Source: Streptomyces sp. NBC_00239
Lineage (GTDB): Bacteria > Actinomycetota > Actinomycetes > Streptomycetales > Streptomycetaceae
Reading direction: 5' to 3'
NCBI RefSeq assembly: GCF_036194065.1
Contig: NZ_CP108095.1
Location: forward strand, 7,130,001 to 7,194,000
Length of the DNA: 64,000 nucleotides
A model generated the notes under the pieces. The model saw only the letters and a list, made by a program, of their open reading frames with translations. It ran no database searches and had not been told where the DNA came from. The first letter of the stretch is position 1; every line of letters begins with the position of its first letter. The translations under genes were made by a program, and so were the position numbers. Shown one piece after another: positions 9,258 through 16,981 of this stretch.

Positions 9258-9501
9258 CTGGCGCCTACCCGGAAAGGGAAACGTCACGCGGGGCGGCGCA
9301 CACCAATGGCCCGCCGTCCCGCCGTTTCGACGACCTTGGCGAGGCGGGCCGGCATGCCGCGGGTGCCGGAGCTGGAGCGGCGTTTTTCGTGACGGGGTTG
9401 GGGAGCGTGCCGCCGAGGCCGCGCAGGGGGTGGCCGCCCGCCTTCCCGCGGCGGGGACAATCGCCTTCCGTGTCTGCGGAGTTCCCCTGGCGGCGTCGTC
9501 G

Positions 9502-9657
9502 TCACCAGTAGTGCTTGCGTCCGCCCACGGCGTGTCCGAGGGCGCCGAGGATCCAGAGGATGGCTCCGATGACGACGAGGATGATGCCGATGGTCCACAG
9601 GATGCTGATTCCCGCGACGAAGCCGATGACCAGCAGAATCACTCCGAGGATGATCAT
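9502..9657 (-). CDS. 51-aa hydrophobic protein, DUF6131-like
   Basis: ATG preceded by an excellent AGGAGG ribosome site (spacing 6), stop at 9502. The product is almost wholly membrane-embedded: two helices (MIILGVILLVIGFVAGISIL and WTIGIILVVIGAILWIL) and a short tail GHAVGGRKHYW with a C-terminal Lys-His-Tyr-Trp. Size, double helix and the GGRKHYW-type end match the small actinobacterial DUF6131 proteins as I remember them; no function is known to me. It is the first gene after the phosphatase on this strand and lies upstream of another small membrane protein and the catalase. Confidence 0.82.
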   Translation of the reverse strand: MIILGVILLVIGFVAGISILWTIGIILVVIGAILWILGALGHAVGGRKHYW

Positions 9658-9882
9658 GTCGTCCTCCTATTTCGCTGTGCCGCCCTTCCAGCCTAGGCAC
9701 GTTCGCCGCCATCGGCTTGCCGTGCCCGGGATCCTCCTGAGATCGACGGCCTTCCGGACGGTGAGCAGGTGGAGGGGCAGTCGCCAAGTCTCGGCAGTCG
9801 ATCGGTTCCGCCGTGGTGCCCGGGCCCGGGCCCGAGCGCGGTGCGCAGGACTCCGCTGCGGCCCGGACCTGCCCGGGGGAGG

Positions 9883-11736
9883 TCAGGGAATGCGCAGTGC
9901 CAGCAGGACCACGTCGTCGCCGGGAGGTGTCTCGGTCATCCGGGTGCTGATCCTGCGGAGCAATTCGGGCATTGGGCGGCTTCCGTGGCGGGCCAGCAGG
10001 CCCGCGAGCTGTGTGATCGCGGCGTCGATGTCGCGGCCGCGGCGCTCGATGAGGCCGTCGGTGTAGATCAGCAGGGTCGCGCCCGGAGGCAGTTCGCGCT
10101 GGTGCTCGGTCCGGTGAACGGTCTGCAGGCCCTGGTGGAGGAGGATGTCGTGCTCGTCCAGGGGGGTCACCCGGCCGTCGGGGGTGCGCAGGAGCGGAGG
10201 GGGGTGGCCGGCGTTGGACCAGGTCAGGCTCCAGGGAGTGCCGGGCGCGGCTGGGTCGAGGCGGGCGTGGACCAGGGTGCCGCCGGCCTCGATGGGCAGG
10301 ACGGCGCAGGCGGCGTCCAGGGCGGCCAGAGCGCTGGCGGGGCTGTACGGGGGATGGTCGAGGGTGGCCTGGCGGAGCATGCTGCGGATCTGGCCCATCA
10401 CGGTGGCGGCGTGCATGTCGTGCCCGGTGATGTCCCCCACGGTGATCATGAGCGCGGAGTCCGCGCCGGGTGAGGCGGGCGGCAGGTGGTAGGCGTCGTA
10501 CCAGTCCCCGCCGATCATGTGGTCGTCGGCGGCCGGCTGGTAGAGGGCGCTGATCTCGATGCTGTTGGCGAGCGGCAGATCGGTGAGCATGGCTTCCTGG
10601 AGCTGCCGGGCGACGGAGATCCGCTCGTCGAGGTACTGGGCACGCTCCACCGCCTGAGCGATGTAGCCGGACGCGGCCGTGAGCGTGGCGCGCTCCGTGA
10701 TGGTCACCTCGTGCCGCTTGGCCCAGCCGATCGCGAGTACGCCCAGCAGGCTGCGGCTTCCCCAGAGAGGCAGGCACATCACGGTGGTGAAACCCATGCG
10801 GTCGAAGAAGCGGACCGCCTCGGGGCCGTAGCCGGCGACGAGCGCCTCGCGGTCGGGCACGAACACGGTCCGCCCGTCACGCATGGCCTGGGCGCTCGGA
10901 AACGCCGCGTCCGCTGCGAGGGTGAGGACCTCGCGCTCCAGGGACCGTGGATCGTCCGGGTCGGGGATCCGCCGCAGTTCGTCCTTGTAGGCGACGAGCA
11001 GGCCCACGTACGCAGGCTTCCCCACACCGGCGAAGAGGTCACGCAGCCGGCGCCGTACGTCCTCCAGCCCGGAGGTCTGCGCCAGCTCTTCCGAGGCCCT
11101 CAGCAGCAGCTCGGCGTGGTCCAGACCCGTCTGGGCCTCGCGCTCCAACCGCACCGCTTCGCTCCGGGCCCGCTCGGCGGCGGACCGTGCGGTTTCCAGC
11201 ACCTTCTGTGCGGAGCGGCGCTGCACCGACAGGATCCGCAGGCACAGCTCGGCCGAGCAGGCCGCGGCCAGATCCTCCAGGTCGGTCAGTTCATCGCCGT
11301 CCCAGGTCCGCGGCTCGTGGTCGATCGCGCACAGGGAACCCAGCACCACCCCGTCGACGTCGGTCAGCGGCACACCGGCGTACGCGACCACCCCGAGGTC
11401 GGCGATGGCCGGGCTGATGCGCAGCCGGTCGTCCGCGCGGACGTCGGAAACGATCAGCGGCTCCCCGGAGGGCACCACGTACCGGCACAGCGCATGCGAC
11501 AGGGGCAGTACCCGCCGTCCCGCCCAGGGCTCGGAGAGGCCGATCATGCCGGGCAGGACCTGACGGTCCTCCTCGACCATCGAAACGAAGGCCACGGGCA
11601 CCCGGAGCAGTCTCGCCACCAGTCGCGCGAAGCGGTCCATCCCGGGATCGGACGCGGCCGACAGCCCGGCCAGTCGCAAGGCCTCCCGCCGTCCGGTGAC
11701 AGCCGCCGCTTCCGGATCCCGGTCCTGCAGTGCCAT
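9883..11736 (-). CDS. GAF-GAF-SpoIIE/PP2C serine phosphatase (RsbU-like)
   Basis: 617 aa. The ATG at 11736 has GGAGG four bases upstream; longer in-frame starts lack ribosome sites and add an unstructured segment. Domain order: GAF domain about 20-165 (MDRFARLVARLL, SHALCRYVV, SLCAIDHEPR), a charged coiled coil about 170-215, a second GAF about 220-370, then a PPM/SpoIIE phosphatase about 390-615. Metal-binding and catalytic motifs are seen: GGDWYDAY, VGDITGHDMHAA, YTDGLIER and the terminal GDDVVLLALR. Such enzymes dephosphorylate anti-anti-sigma factors and switch on stress sigma factors. The cognate partners are not in this window. Catalase and small membrane genes lie downstream on the same strand, so it may report a signal sensed by its GAF domains that bears on this block. 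Confidence 0.93.
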   Translation of the reverse strand: MALQDRDPEAAAVTGRREALRLAGLSAASDPGMDRFARLVARLLRVPVAFVSMVEEDRQVLPGMIGLSEPWAGRRVLPLSHALCRYVVPSGEPLIVSDVRADDRLRISPAIADLGVVAYAGVPLTDVDGVVLGSLCAIDHEPRTWDGDELTDLEDLAAACSAELCLRILSVQRRSAQKVLETARSAAERARSEAVRLEREAQTGLDHAELLLRASEELAQTSGLEDVRRRLRDLFAGVGKPAYVGLLVAYKDELRRIPDPDDPRSLEREVLTLAADAAFPSAQAMRDGRTVFVPDREALVAGYGPEAVRFFDRMGFTTVMCLPLWGSRSLLGVLAIGWAKRHEVTITERATLTAASGYIAQAVERAQYLDERISVARQLQEAMLTDLPLANSIEISALYQPAADDHMIGGDWYDAYHLPPASPGADSALMITVGDITGHDMHAATVMGQIRSMLRQATLDHPPYSPASALAALDAACAVLPIEAGGTLVHARLDPAAPGTPWSLTWSNAGHPPPLLRTPDGRVTPLDEHDILLHQGLQTVHRTEHQRELPPGATLLIYTDGLIERRGRDIDAAITQLAGLLARHGSRPMPELLRRISTRMTETPPGDDVVLLALRIP

Positions 11737-11930
11737 CTGCCCTCCGGTGCCGCTGCCCGAGGCGTTTTCTGAAAGCATCGTAGAACAGCAGGAAGCGGCA
11801 CGACCGGTCGCGCCGCGGGCCGCGGCACAGCCCTCGGGCACCCGGCGGATGACGTTGGGAGTGGAGGAGGAGTTCCTGTTCGTGGAGCGGGACAGGGGGG
11901 ATCCCCGTGGACCGCGGTCCGCGCGTCGTC

Positions 11931-11982
11931 GAAGATGCGACACCACGATCTTGACGGAAGATGCGACACCACGATCTTGACG
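11931..11982. repeat. 26-bp perfect tandem duplication containing a start codon
   Basis: Units 11931-11956 and 11957-11982 are identical over 26 bp. Each carries an ATG reading MRHHDLD. Because 26 is not a multiple of three, the first copy is out of frame with the sequence after the second. It lies in the 324-bp interval between the phosphatase start and the Lrp stop codon. Confidence 0.9.
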
Positions 11983-12122
11983 TCATCGGTGCGGGATCCG
12001 GCAACGCCGCCGCCGAGACGGCCGGGCGGCTGCCGTGGCCGGGTGAGTCGAGGTGGTCCCTCAGAGCGGCCGGGTGGCGGCCTGAGGCTTTCGTGGGCCG
12101 CGGAACGGCAGCGTCGGACTGA
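11961..12122 (+). pseudogene. Truncated 5' remnant of an FAD-dependent disulfide oxidoreductase (mycothione-reductase-like)
   Basis: From the second repeat copy the frame reads MRHHDLDVIGAGSGNAAAETA, a dinucleotide-binding start (GxGSGN) much like the N-terminus of mycothione reductase. After about 22 codons the resemblance stops: the frame runs into the 3' end of the convergent Lrp gene and ends at 12122 (53 codons). No FAD-oxidoreductase continuation is seen anywhere nearby. What is seen is the motif and the abrupt loss; calling it a mycothione-reductase fragment is inference from the GSGN signature. A chance match is possible. Confidence 0.5.
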
Positions 12123-12528
12123 GGACCAGGTTGGTGGTCGTGCTCCCGAACCGGGCCAGCGCGTCGACGATCTCCTCCAACTGGGCCATCGACGTGGCTG
12201 CCACTTTCAGGACGTAGCAGTCCTCTCCGGTGGTGCGCAGGCACTCCAGGATCTCCGAGCGCTCCGCGAGCAGTTGATGCAAGGGCTCGTGGCGGGTCCC
12301 CGGATACTTCAGCCGAACCACTGCCAGCGCCATGTACCCGGTCCGCTCGAGGTGCACCTCCGCGCGGTACCCCGTTATGACCTCGGCCGCCTCCAGCCGC
12401 CGCACCCGCTCCGTCGTCGCCGACGCGCTCAGATTCACCCGCCGTGCCAGCTCTGTGAACGCGATCCTGCCGTCCCGCTGGAGCTCATCCAGGATCGCCC
12501 AGTCGGTCGCGTCAAGATTCTCGGTCAT
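12061..12528 (-). CDS. Lrp/AsnC family transcriptional regulator
   Basis: 155 aa. The N-terminal winged helix is clear: LDATDWAILDELQRDGRIAF, then TELARRVNLSASATTERVRRLE as helix-turn-helix and VITGYRAEV as the wing. The C-terminal RAM/AsnC ligand-binding domain follows (residues about 65-145; CLRTTGEDCYVLKVAATSM and LVLSPTLPF). These proteins form octamers that sense amino acids or related small molecules and often control the adjacent divergent gene. Here the divergent neighbour, 94 bp away, is a luciferase-like oxidoreductase-deaminase pair; a short inverted repeat (12565-12576) lies in the gap. Control of that pair is inferred from position. Confidence 0.93.
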   Translation of the reverse strand: MTENLDATDWAILDELQRDGRIAFTELARRVNLSASATTERVRRLEAAEVITGYRAEVHLERTGYMALAVVRLKYPGTRHEPLHQLLAERSEILECLRTTGEDCYVLKVAATSMAQLEEIVDALARFGSTTTNLVLSPTLPFRGPRKPQAATRPL

Positions 12529-12564
12529 CCGCTCAGATTACCGGTGGATCCACTGGGGAACCGC

Positions 12565-12615
12565 GCCTGAACAGGCAGGAATCCCTTCTGGCGGCGCCTG
12601 CTCCCTGACTAGCCT
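12565..12615 (+). promoter_or_regulatory. Candidate operator and promoter in the Lrp divergent gap
   Basis: GCCTGAACAGGC (12565-12576) is a 12-bp perfect palindrome, a candidate Lrp site. Downstream, TTCTGG (12586-12591) and TAGCCT (12610-12615) are 18 bp apart. The -10 element ends only 7 bp before the GTG at 12623, which predicts a leaderless transcript for the oxidoreductase; no ribosome site is visible there. Confidence 0.4.
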
Positions 12616-12622
12616 GGGTTTC

Positions 12623-13486
12623 GTGAAGATCGGAATCAACGTCCTCAATTTCGGTCCCGGAACCGACCCGGGAATCCTGCGGAGCTGGGCCCAGACCGTG
12701 GAGGGCCTGGGCTTCGACCTGCTGATGGTCTCGGACCACATCGCCATCACCCCCGACGTGGCCGAGCGCTATCCGGCGCCCTTCTACGAGCCGTTCACCA
12801 CCTTGTCCTGGCTCGCAGGCCTCACCACTCGGATCCGGCTCGGCACGACGGTACTCATCGCTCCCTACCGGCACCCGCTGCTCACCGCCCGCATGGCGGC
12901 CAACCTGGACGAGTTGAGCGGCGGCCGGCTGGTCCTCGGCGTGGGGGTGGGCTGGGCACGGCAGGAGTTCGCCGCCCTCGGGATCCCGTTCGAACGCCGG
13001 GGACGGCTGACCGACGATCATTTGCGGGACATCCGGGCGGCCTGGGCGAATACCGCTTCCTACGGGAGCGGACAGATCCCCGTGTGGGTCGGCGGCAACA
13101 GTGACGCGGGGCTGCGCCGTGCCGTGCGGCTCGGCGACGCATGGCATCCACTGCGCTGCACCCTGCCGTGGCTGCGCGAGGCTGCGGTCAGGATGAAGGG
13201 GGCTGCGGACGAGCAGCATCTCCCCGTCCCCGCGCTGGCCCCCCGGATCGCTCTCAAGCTCACCCAGGCGCCGATCACCGGACCGCAACGGCTCGCAGGG
13301 GAGGGCACGATCGACCAGATCATGGACGACCTCGACCAACTGCGGCTGCTGGGCGCCGAGACCGTCGTCCTCGACACCTACAGCGGCGACCCCCGCCAGA
13401 CCTGCCGGCCACAGGCGGCTTGGCAGGCGCTCGCCACGGTGGCCGCTCACTTCTCCTCTCCCCGCACCGGATCGGAACCGTCATGA
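12623..13486 (+). CDS. Luciferase-like (LLM class) F420/flavin-dependent oxidoreductase
   Basis: 287 aa from the GTG at 12623, chosen because the LLM fold begins there (VKIGINVLNFGPGTDPG); the frame is open further upstream but runs into the Lrp gene. TIM-barrel markers: LGFDLLMVSDHIAITPD, RIRLGTTVLIAPYRHPL, LDELSGGRLVLGVGVGW and IPVWVGGNSDAGLRRAVRLGDAWHP. The SGGRxxxGVGxGW segment is typical of the TIGR03619 F420-dependent group. The substrate is unknown. The stop codon overlaps the ATG of the following deaminase (ATGA), so the two are almost certainly made together. The divergent Lrp regulator probably controls both. Confidence 0.88.
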   Translation: MKIGINVLNFGPGTDPGILRSWAQTVEGLGFDLLMVSDHIAITPDVAERYPAPFYEPFTTLSWLAGLTTRIRLGTTVLIAPYRHPLLTARMAANLDELSGGRLVLGVGVGWARQEFAALGIPFERRGRLTDDHLRDIRAAWANTASYGSGQIPVWVGGNSDAGLRRAVRLGDAWHPLRCTLPWLREAAVRMKGAADEQHLPVPALAPRIALKLTQAPITGPQRLAGEGTIDQIMDDLDQLRLLGAETVVLDTYSGDPRQTCRPQAAWQALATVAAHFSSPRTGSEPS

Positions 13487-13911
13487 CCACTTCCGACGAC
13501 CACACCCTCCTCCGGCGGGCCATCGCCCTCGCGGCCAAGGCACGCGAGGGCGGTGACCCGCCGTTCGGGTCGCTGTTGGCGGGGCCGGACGGGACGGTCC
13601 TGGCAGAGGCGCACAACACGACCCTCACCGACGAGGACATCACCGCGCACCCGGAGCTGAAGCTGGCGAGGTGGGCCGCGAGGGAGCTGGACGTGGCCAC
13701 CGCGGCGGAAACCACGATGTACACCAGCTGCCAGCCGTGTGGGATGTGCGCAGCGGTCATCCAACAGGCGGGGCTGCGAAGGGTGGTGTTCGCCCTGTCC
13801 AACGAACAGCTCCTGGACATCAGGCCGGGCAGCGGGCGGCAGCCGGTGCCTCAGGACGGCCCGGCCTTGCTCGACGAGGTGCGGTCCGTGGTCGAGGGGT
13901 ACTACCGCTGA
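13483..13911 (+). CDS. CDA-fold nucleoside/guanine-type deaminase
   Basis: 142 aa, ATG overlapping the previous stop by four bases. Zinc-site motifs: AHPELKLA (H and catalytic E; the usual central Ala is Pro) and TSCQPCGMCAAVI (PCxxC). The GGDPPFGSLL segment is typical of this fold's substrate loop. Members deaminate free bases, nucleosides or tRNA adenosine; the short length without an RNA-binding extension favours a small-molecule substrate. Coupling to a luciferase-like oxidoreductase suggests a two-step oxidation/deamination of an N-heterocycle, which is inference. A strong hairpin follows at 14076. Confidence 0.88.
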   Translation: MTTSDDHTLLRRAIALAAKAREGGDPPFGSLLAGPDGTVLAEAHNTTLTDEDITAHPELKLARWAARELDVATAAETTMYTSCQPCGMCAAVIQQAGLRRVVFALSNEQLLDIRPGSGRQPVPQDGPALLDEVRSVVEGYYR

Positions 13912-14075
13912 GCGTCTGCCATAGCCGCCATCTCCCGGTCCGGGCTGTGCACGGTGCACCGGCCGGGCGGTCGGTCATGGCGCCGCGCCTGGCCCGCGGT
14001 TTCGGCGGAGCTCAGACGGATGCCCCGGTGCGGACCGGGTGGACCTCGGAGGATGCGCCGGCCACGACTCGTGAT

Positions 14076-14103
14076 GCCCCGGCCGCGTGCCCGCGGCCGG
14101 GGC
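14076..14103 (+). terminator. Terminator hairpin after the deaminase
   Basis: A perfect 12-bp stem (14076-14087 with 14092-14103) closed by a 4-nt loop, within the 331-bp non-coding stretch 13912-14242 that separates the deaminase from the MFS gene. Apart from the inverted repeat at 14190-14210 nothing else is recognisable in that stretch. Confidence 0.75.
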
Positions 14104-14189
14104 CCGTGCGCCGGGCACACCCACGGCCCGGCCGTCTGTGCTCGCAGCACGGTTCCGGCCGTGGTGGCTTGTTTATGGTGCCTCGCATT

Positions 14190-14210
14190 CACACCGAACC
14201 CGATGGTGTG
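14190..14210. promoter_or_regulatory. Inverted repeat upstream of the MFS-hydantoinase operon
   Basis: CACACC and GGTGTG face each other across 9 bp, 33-53 bp before the first ATG of the operon. The position fits an operator for the locally encoded PucR regulator, but the repeat is short and unproven. Confidence 0.3.
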
Positions 14211-14242
14211 CGTCTCGGTACCAGTCGCCAGGAGGGCAGCCG

Positions 14243-15592
14243 ATGAGCGCAGTCTCAGTAGAGTCCGGAACCGCCGGAGTCCCGGACGGGGCCGTCGGTC
14301 CGCAGCCCGTGGGTGTCTACTTCGAACGGATGCCGTTCGGGAGGGCCCATGTGTTGATCGCCCTCGCGCTGTTCATGGCCTTCGTCATCGAATCGTGGGA
14401 GCAGCTCGCTCTCGTCTACGTCTCCGCCGACCTCGGCGACGCCTTCGCCCTCGACACCGGACGGATCGGCTGGGTCCTGTCGGCCGTCGCTCTCGGCATG
14501 ATCCCCGGTGCGCTCGTCTGGGGGCCCGTGGCCGACAGGATCGGACGCCGGGCCGTCTGCCTGTGGAGCCTCGGTTCCTACGGTGCCGTGGCGCTGGCCA
14601 GCGCCTTCTCGCCGAACTTCACCACGTTGATGGTCACCCGGGTGCTCTCGGGGATGGCCCTGGCAGGCATCTACAGCGTCACCTTCCCGTACTTCCTCGA
14701 GCTGCTCCCGGCCAGGCTGCGGGGCCGGGCCGCCGTCTGCCTGTCGATCGGCTGGCCCATCGGCGTGCTCGCCGCCGTGGGCGTGACGCAGGTGCTCTCC
14801 GGGATGGGCTGGCACGTCGTGGCCGTGGCCAGTGCGCTGGCGGCCCTGTGGGTGTTCGCGATCCGCGCCTGGGTGCCCGAGTCGCCGTACTGGCTGGCCG
14901 CCCGTGGCCGGCACGCCGAAGCCCGGGCGGTGCTCGTGAAGCTCGGCGCCGAGGTCCCCCAGGGCGCCCGCTTCGCCGTGGTCGAGGCCGAGCGGGCCGG
15001 TAACCCCCTCGCGCTGCTCCGTGGCCGGCTGCTGCGCGTCACCTTGCTCATGCTGATCGTGAACTTCGCGTTCAACTGGGGCTACTGGGGCCTGCAGACC
15101 TGGCTGCCCACGCTGCTCATGGAGAAGGGGCTGAGCATGTCCGGCAGCCTTGGCTTCGTGGCGCTGAGCGCCCTCTTCATGATCCCCGGCTACGTCTCGG
15201 CCTCGTACCTGACCGGGCGCTTCGGCCGCAAGAAGGTCTTCCTGCCGTACGTGGCGGCCGCCGCGGTCAGCGGAGTGCTGTTCGCCTACTCGGGCAGCCT
15301 CACCCAGCTGTACGCGGCCAACTTCGCCCTGTCGTTCTTCAGCCTCGGCGCATGGGGTGTCTGGAACACCTGGAACGGCGAGTTCTACCCGACCGCGCTG
15401 CGCGCCACCGGGTACTCGTGGGCCACCGCGGCGCAGCTGATCTCCACCTCGGTCGCACCGTCGGCCGTCGGGTACCTGCTGGCGCGCGCCACCGGGTTCT
15501 CCTCCACCGTGCTGTTCATCACCGGATTCCTGGTCGTGGCGCTGGTCGTGGCCGTGCCGCTGCCGGAGACCGAGGGCCGCGATCTGGAGTGA
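14243..15592 (+). CDS. MFS transporter, sugar/aromatic-acid-like symporter
   Basis: 449 aa, ATG with GGAGGG nine bases upstream. Twelve hydrophobic segments in two sets of six. Loop 2-3 carries WGPVADRIGRRAV and the repeat in the second half reads LTGRFGRKKVF, both standard MFS signatures; PESPYWLAARGR after helix 6 and LPETEGRDLE at the end are typical of the sugar-porter/AAHS-like families. It sits in the inner membrane and probably imports the substrate of the hydantoinase-type enzymes encoded 42 bp downstream and opposite. The first gene of a four-gene operon ending with the PucR regulator. The substrate cannot be named from sequence. Confidence 0.9.
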   Translation: MSAVSVESGTAGVPDGAVGPQPVGVYFERMPFGRAHVLIALALFMAFVIESWEQLALVYVSADLGDAFALDTGRIGWVLSAVALGMIPGALVWGPVADRIGRRAVCLWSLGSYGAVALASAFSPNFTTLMVTRVLSGMALAGIYSVTFPYFLELLPARLRGRAAVCLSIGWPIGVLAAVGVTQVLSGMGWHVVAVASALAALWVFAIRAWVPESPYWLAARGRHAEARAVLVKLGAEVPQGARFAVVEAERAGNPLALLRGRLLRVTLLMLIVNFAFNWGYWGLQTWLPTLLMEKGLSMSGSLGFVALSALFMIPGYVSASYLTGRFGRKKVFLPYVAAAAVSGVLFAYSGSLTQLYAANFALSFFSLGAWGVWNTWNGEFYPTALRATGYSWATAAQLISTSVAPSAVGYLLARATGFSSTVLFITGFLVVALVVAVPLPETEGRDLE

Positions 15593-15634
15593 GGCGAGTG
15601 ATATACGGGGGCAGATGGTGACAGGATCACGTGG

Positions 15635-16981
15635 GTGAGGCTGGGAGTGGACGTGGGGCGCGTCACCACCGTCGCCGTGCTGGTCGGGCCGGACGGTCGG
15701 ACGGTGGCGCGCGCGGTGGTGGACAGCGTTCCCGGCCTCGGCGAGTGTCTGCGTTCGGTGCTTGCCGCGCTGCCGGGGGACCGGACCGGTGAGGTGGACG
15801 CCGTCGGCCTCACCACGGACCTGGAGCGCCGTCCGTCGCGGCTGCGACGGGTGGCCGCACTGCGGATCGCCCCGCCCAGCCATCCCTCCCTCGGGCCGCT
15901 CGCAGGCTGGCCTGCGCAGGCCGCCCGCGAGGTGGGGCCGCTCCACGCGGTCGTTCCGGGCGGATCCGCGCTCACCGGGCGGCAACTGGCCCGGCTCGAC
16001 CGGGGAGCGGTCGCGGAGTTCGCGCGGCGGGCCGCCGAGGACGGTGTGACCGCTTTCTCGGTCGCGGCGGCCGGCGCGCTGACCCGGCCCGACCCGGAGG
16101 TCGCCGCCGCAGAGGTCATCGCGGAAGCCGTGCCCGGTGCGGAGATCACCTTGTCGCACGAGCTCGGGCGGGCGGGACTGCGGGAGCGCGAGAACACCGC
16201 GGTCATCAACGCCGCCCTGCGGCCGTGGGCGGCACGCGTGAGCCATACGGCTGAACGCGCGCTGCGCGCCGGCGGTCTGCGGGCGCCGCTGTTCCTGGCC
16301 CGTAACACCGGCGGACTGGTTTCCACCGTGTACTTCCGCCGCTACCCGGTCCTCGCCATCGCCTCCACCACGGCGAGCGCCGTACGGGGCGCCGCGCTCG
16401 CGGCCGGGGCGGACCGTGCCCTGGTCGTCGACGCGGGGGCCGCGGAATTCCGGTGCGCGAGCGTCACCGACGGCGAAGTGGAACGCTCTGACGTCGGCCC
16501 CGGGCTCGGCGGCGTCGACCTGGACCTGGCCCGGATCCGCACCGAACTGCTGGCCCGGGTCGACCTCGTCCGTACCGGCGCCGAGCAGGTCGCCGACCTG
16601 GTGGCCAGGGTCCGGCGACGGACCCCCGGCGGTGTGCTCCTCGCGGCGGGCGGCGACAGCGGGCTGGTGCCCGTCGGCGCCCCGGATCCGGCGGCCGCCA
16701 TCGCCGCGGCGGCCTACGGAGCCGCCTGCTCGGAGATCGTCGCCGAAGTCGATCAGGTCGCCGTCGCCGGGGGCAGCGGCGAACTCGAACGGCTTCTCGG
16801 GCTCGCCCGTGACCAGGCCCTGGCCCGGGTCGTCGCCGCCGGCGCCGCCCCGGACACCGCCCGCATCGCGTTCGCCGCCCACACCCCCGTGTCCTACCTG
16901 CCCGAGGGCGTCCACCGCCTCCGCGTCCGCGCCGCCGGATCCCTCGGGAATCCCGGCATGACCCGTAGCCGCCGCACATGA
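15635..16981 (+). CDS. Short hydantoinase/oxoprolinase A-like ASKHA protein
   Basis: 448 aa, GTG start. The N-terminus (MRLGVDVGRVTTVAVLVGPDG) and the central segment (INAALRPWAARVSHTAERALRAGG, then LASTTASAVRGAALAAGADRALVVDAGAA) correspond to the ASKHA-type ATPase fold of HyuA. It is about 230 residues shorter than the full-length HyuA at 21426-23468 because the C-terminal part is absent. In canonical proteins GGTxTD follows the first strand; here GVDVGRVTTV retains the acidic residue but not the GGT. It overlaps the DUF917 gene by four bases (ATGA), and such pairs are known fused in some genomes, so the two probably act as one complex. Substrate unknown. Confidence 0.82.
   Translation: MRLGVDVGRVTTVAVLVGPDGRTVARAVVDSVPGLGECLRSVLAALPGDRTGEVDAVGLTTDLERRPSRLRRVAALRIAPPSHPSLGPLAGWPAQAAREVGPLHAVVPGGSALTGRQLARLDRGAVAEFARRAAEDGVTAFSVAAAGALTRPDPEVAAAEVIAEAVPGAEITLSHELGRAGLRERENTAVINAALRPWAARVSHTAERALRAGGLRAPLFLARNTGGLVSTVYFRRYPVLAIASTTASAVRGAALAAGADRALVVDAGAAEFRCASVTDGEVERSDVGPGLGGVDLDLARIRTELLARVDLVRTGAEQVADLVARVRRRTPGGVLLAAGGDSGLVPVGAPDPAAAIAAAAYGAACSEIVAEVDQVAVAGGSGELERLLGLARDQALARVVAAGAAPDTARIAFAAHTPVSYLPEGVHRLRVRAAGSLGNPGMTRSRRT

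Noticed and set aside
14190..14210. Riboswitch upstream of the MFS-hydantoinase operon
   Set aside because: Only a short inverted repeat is seen; no known riboswitch core could be matched in 13912-14242.
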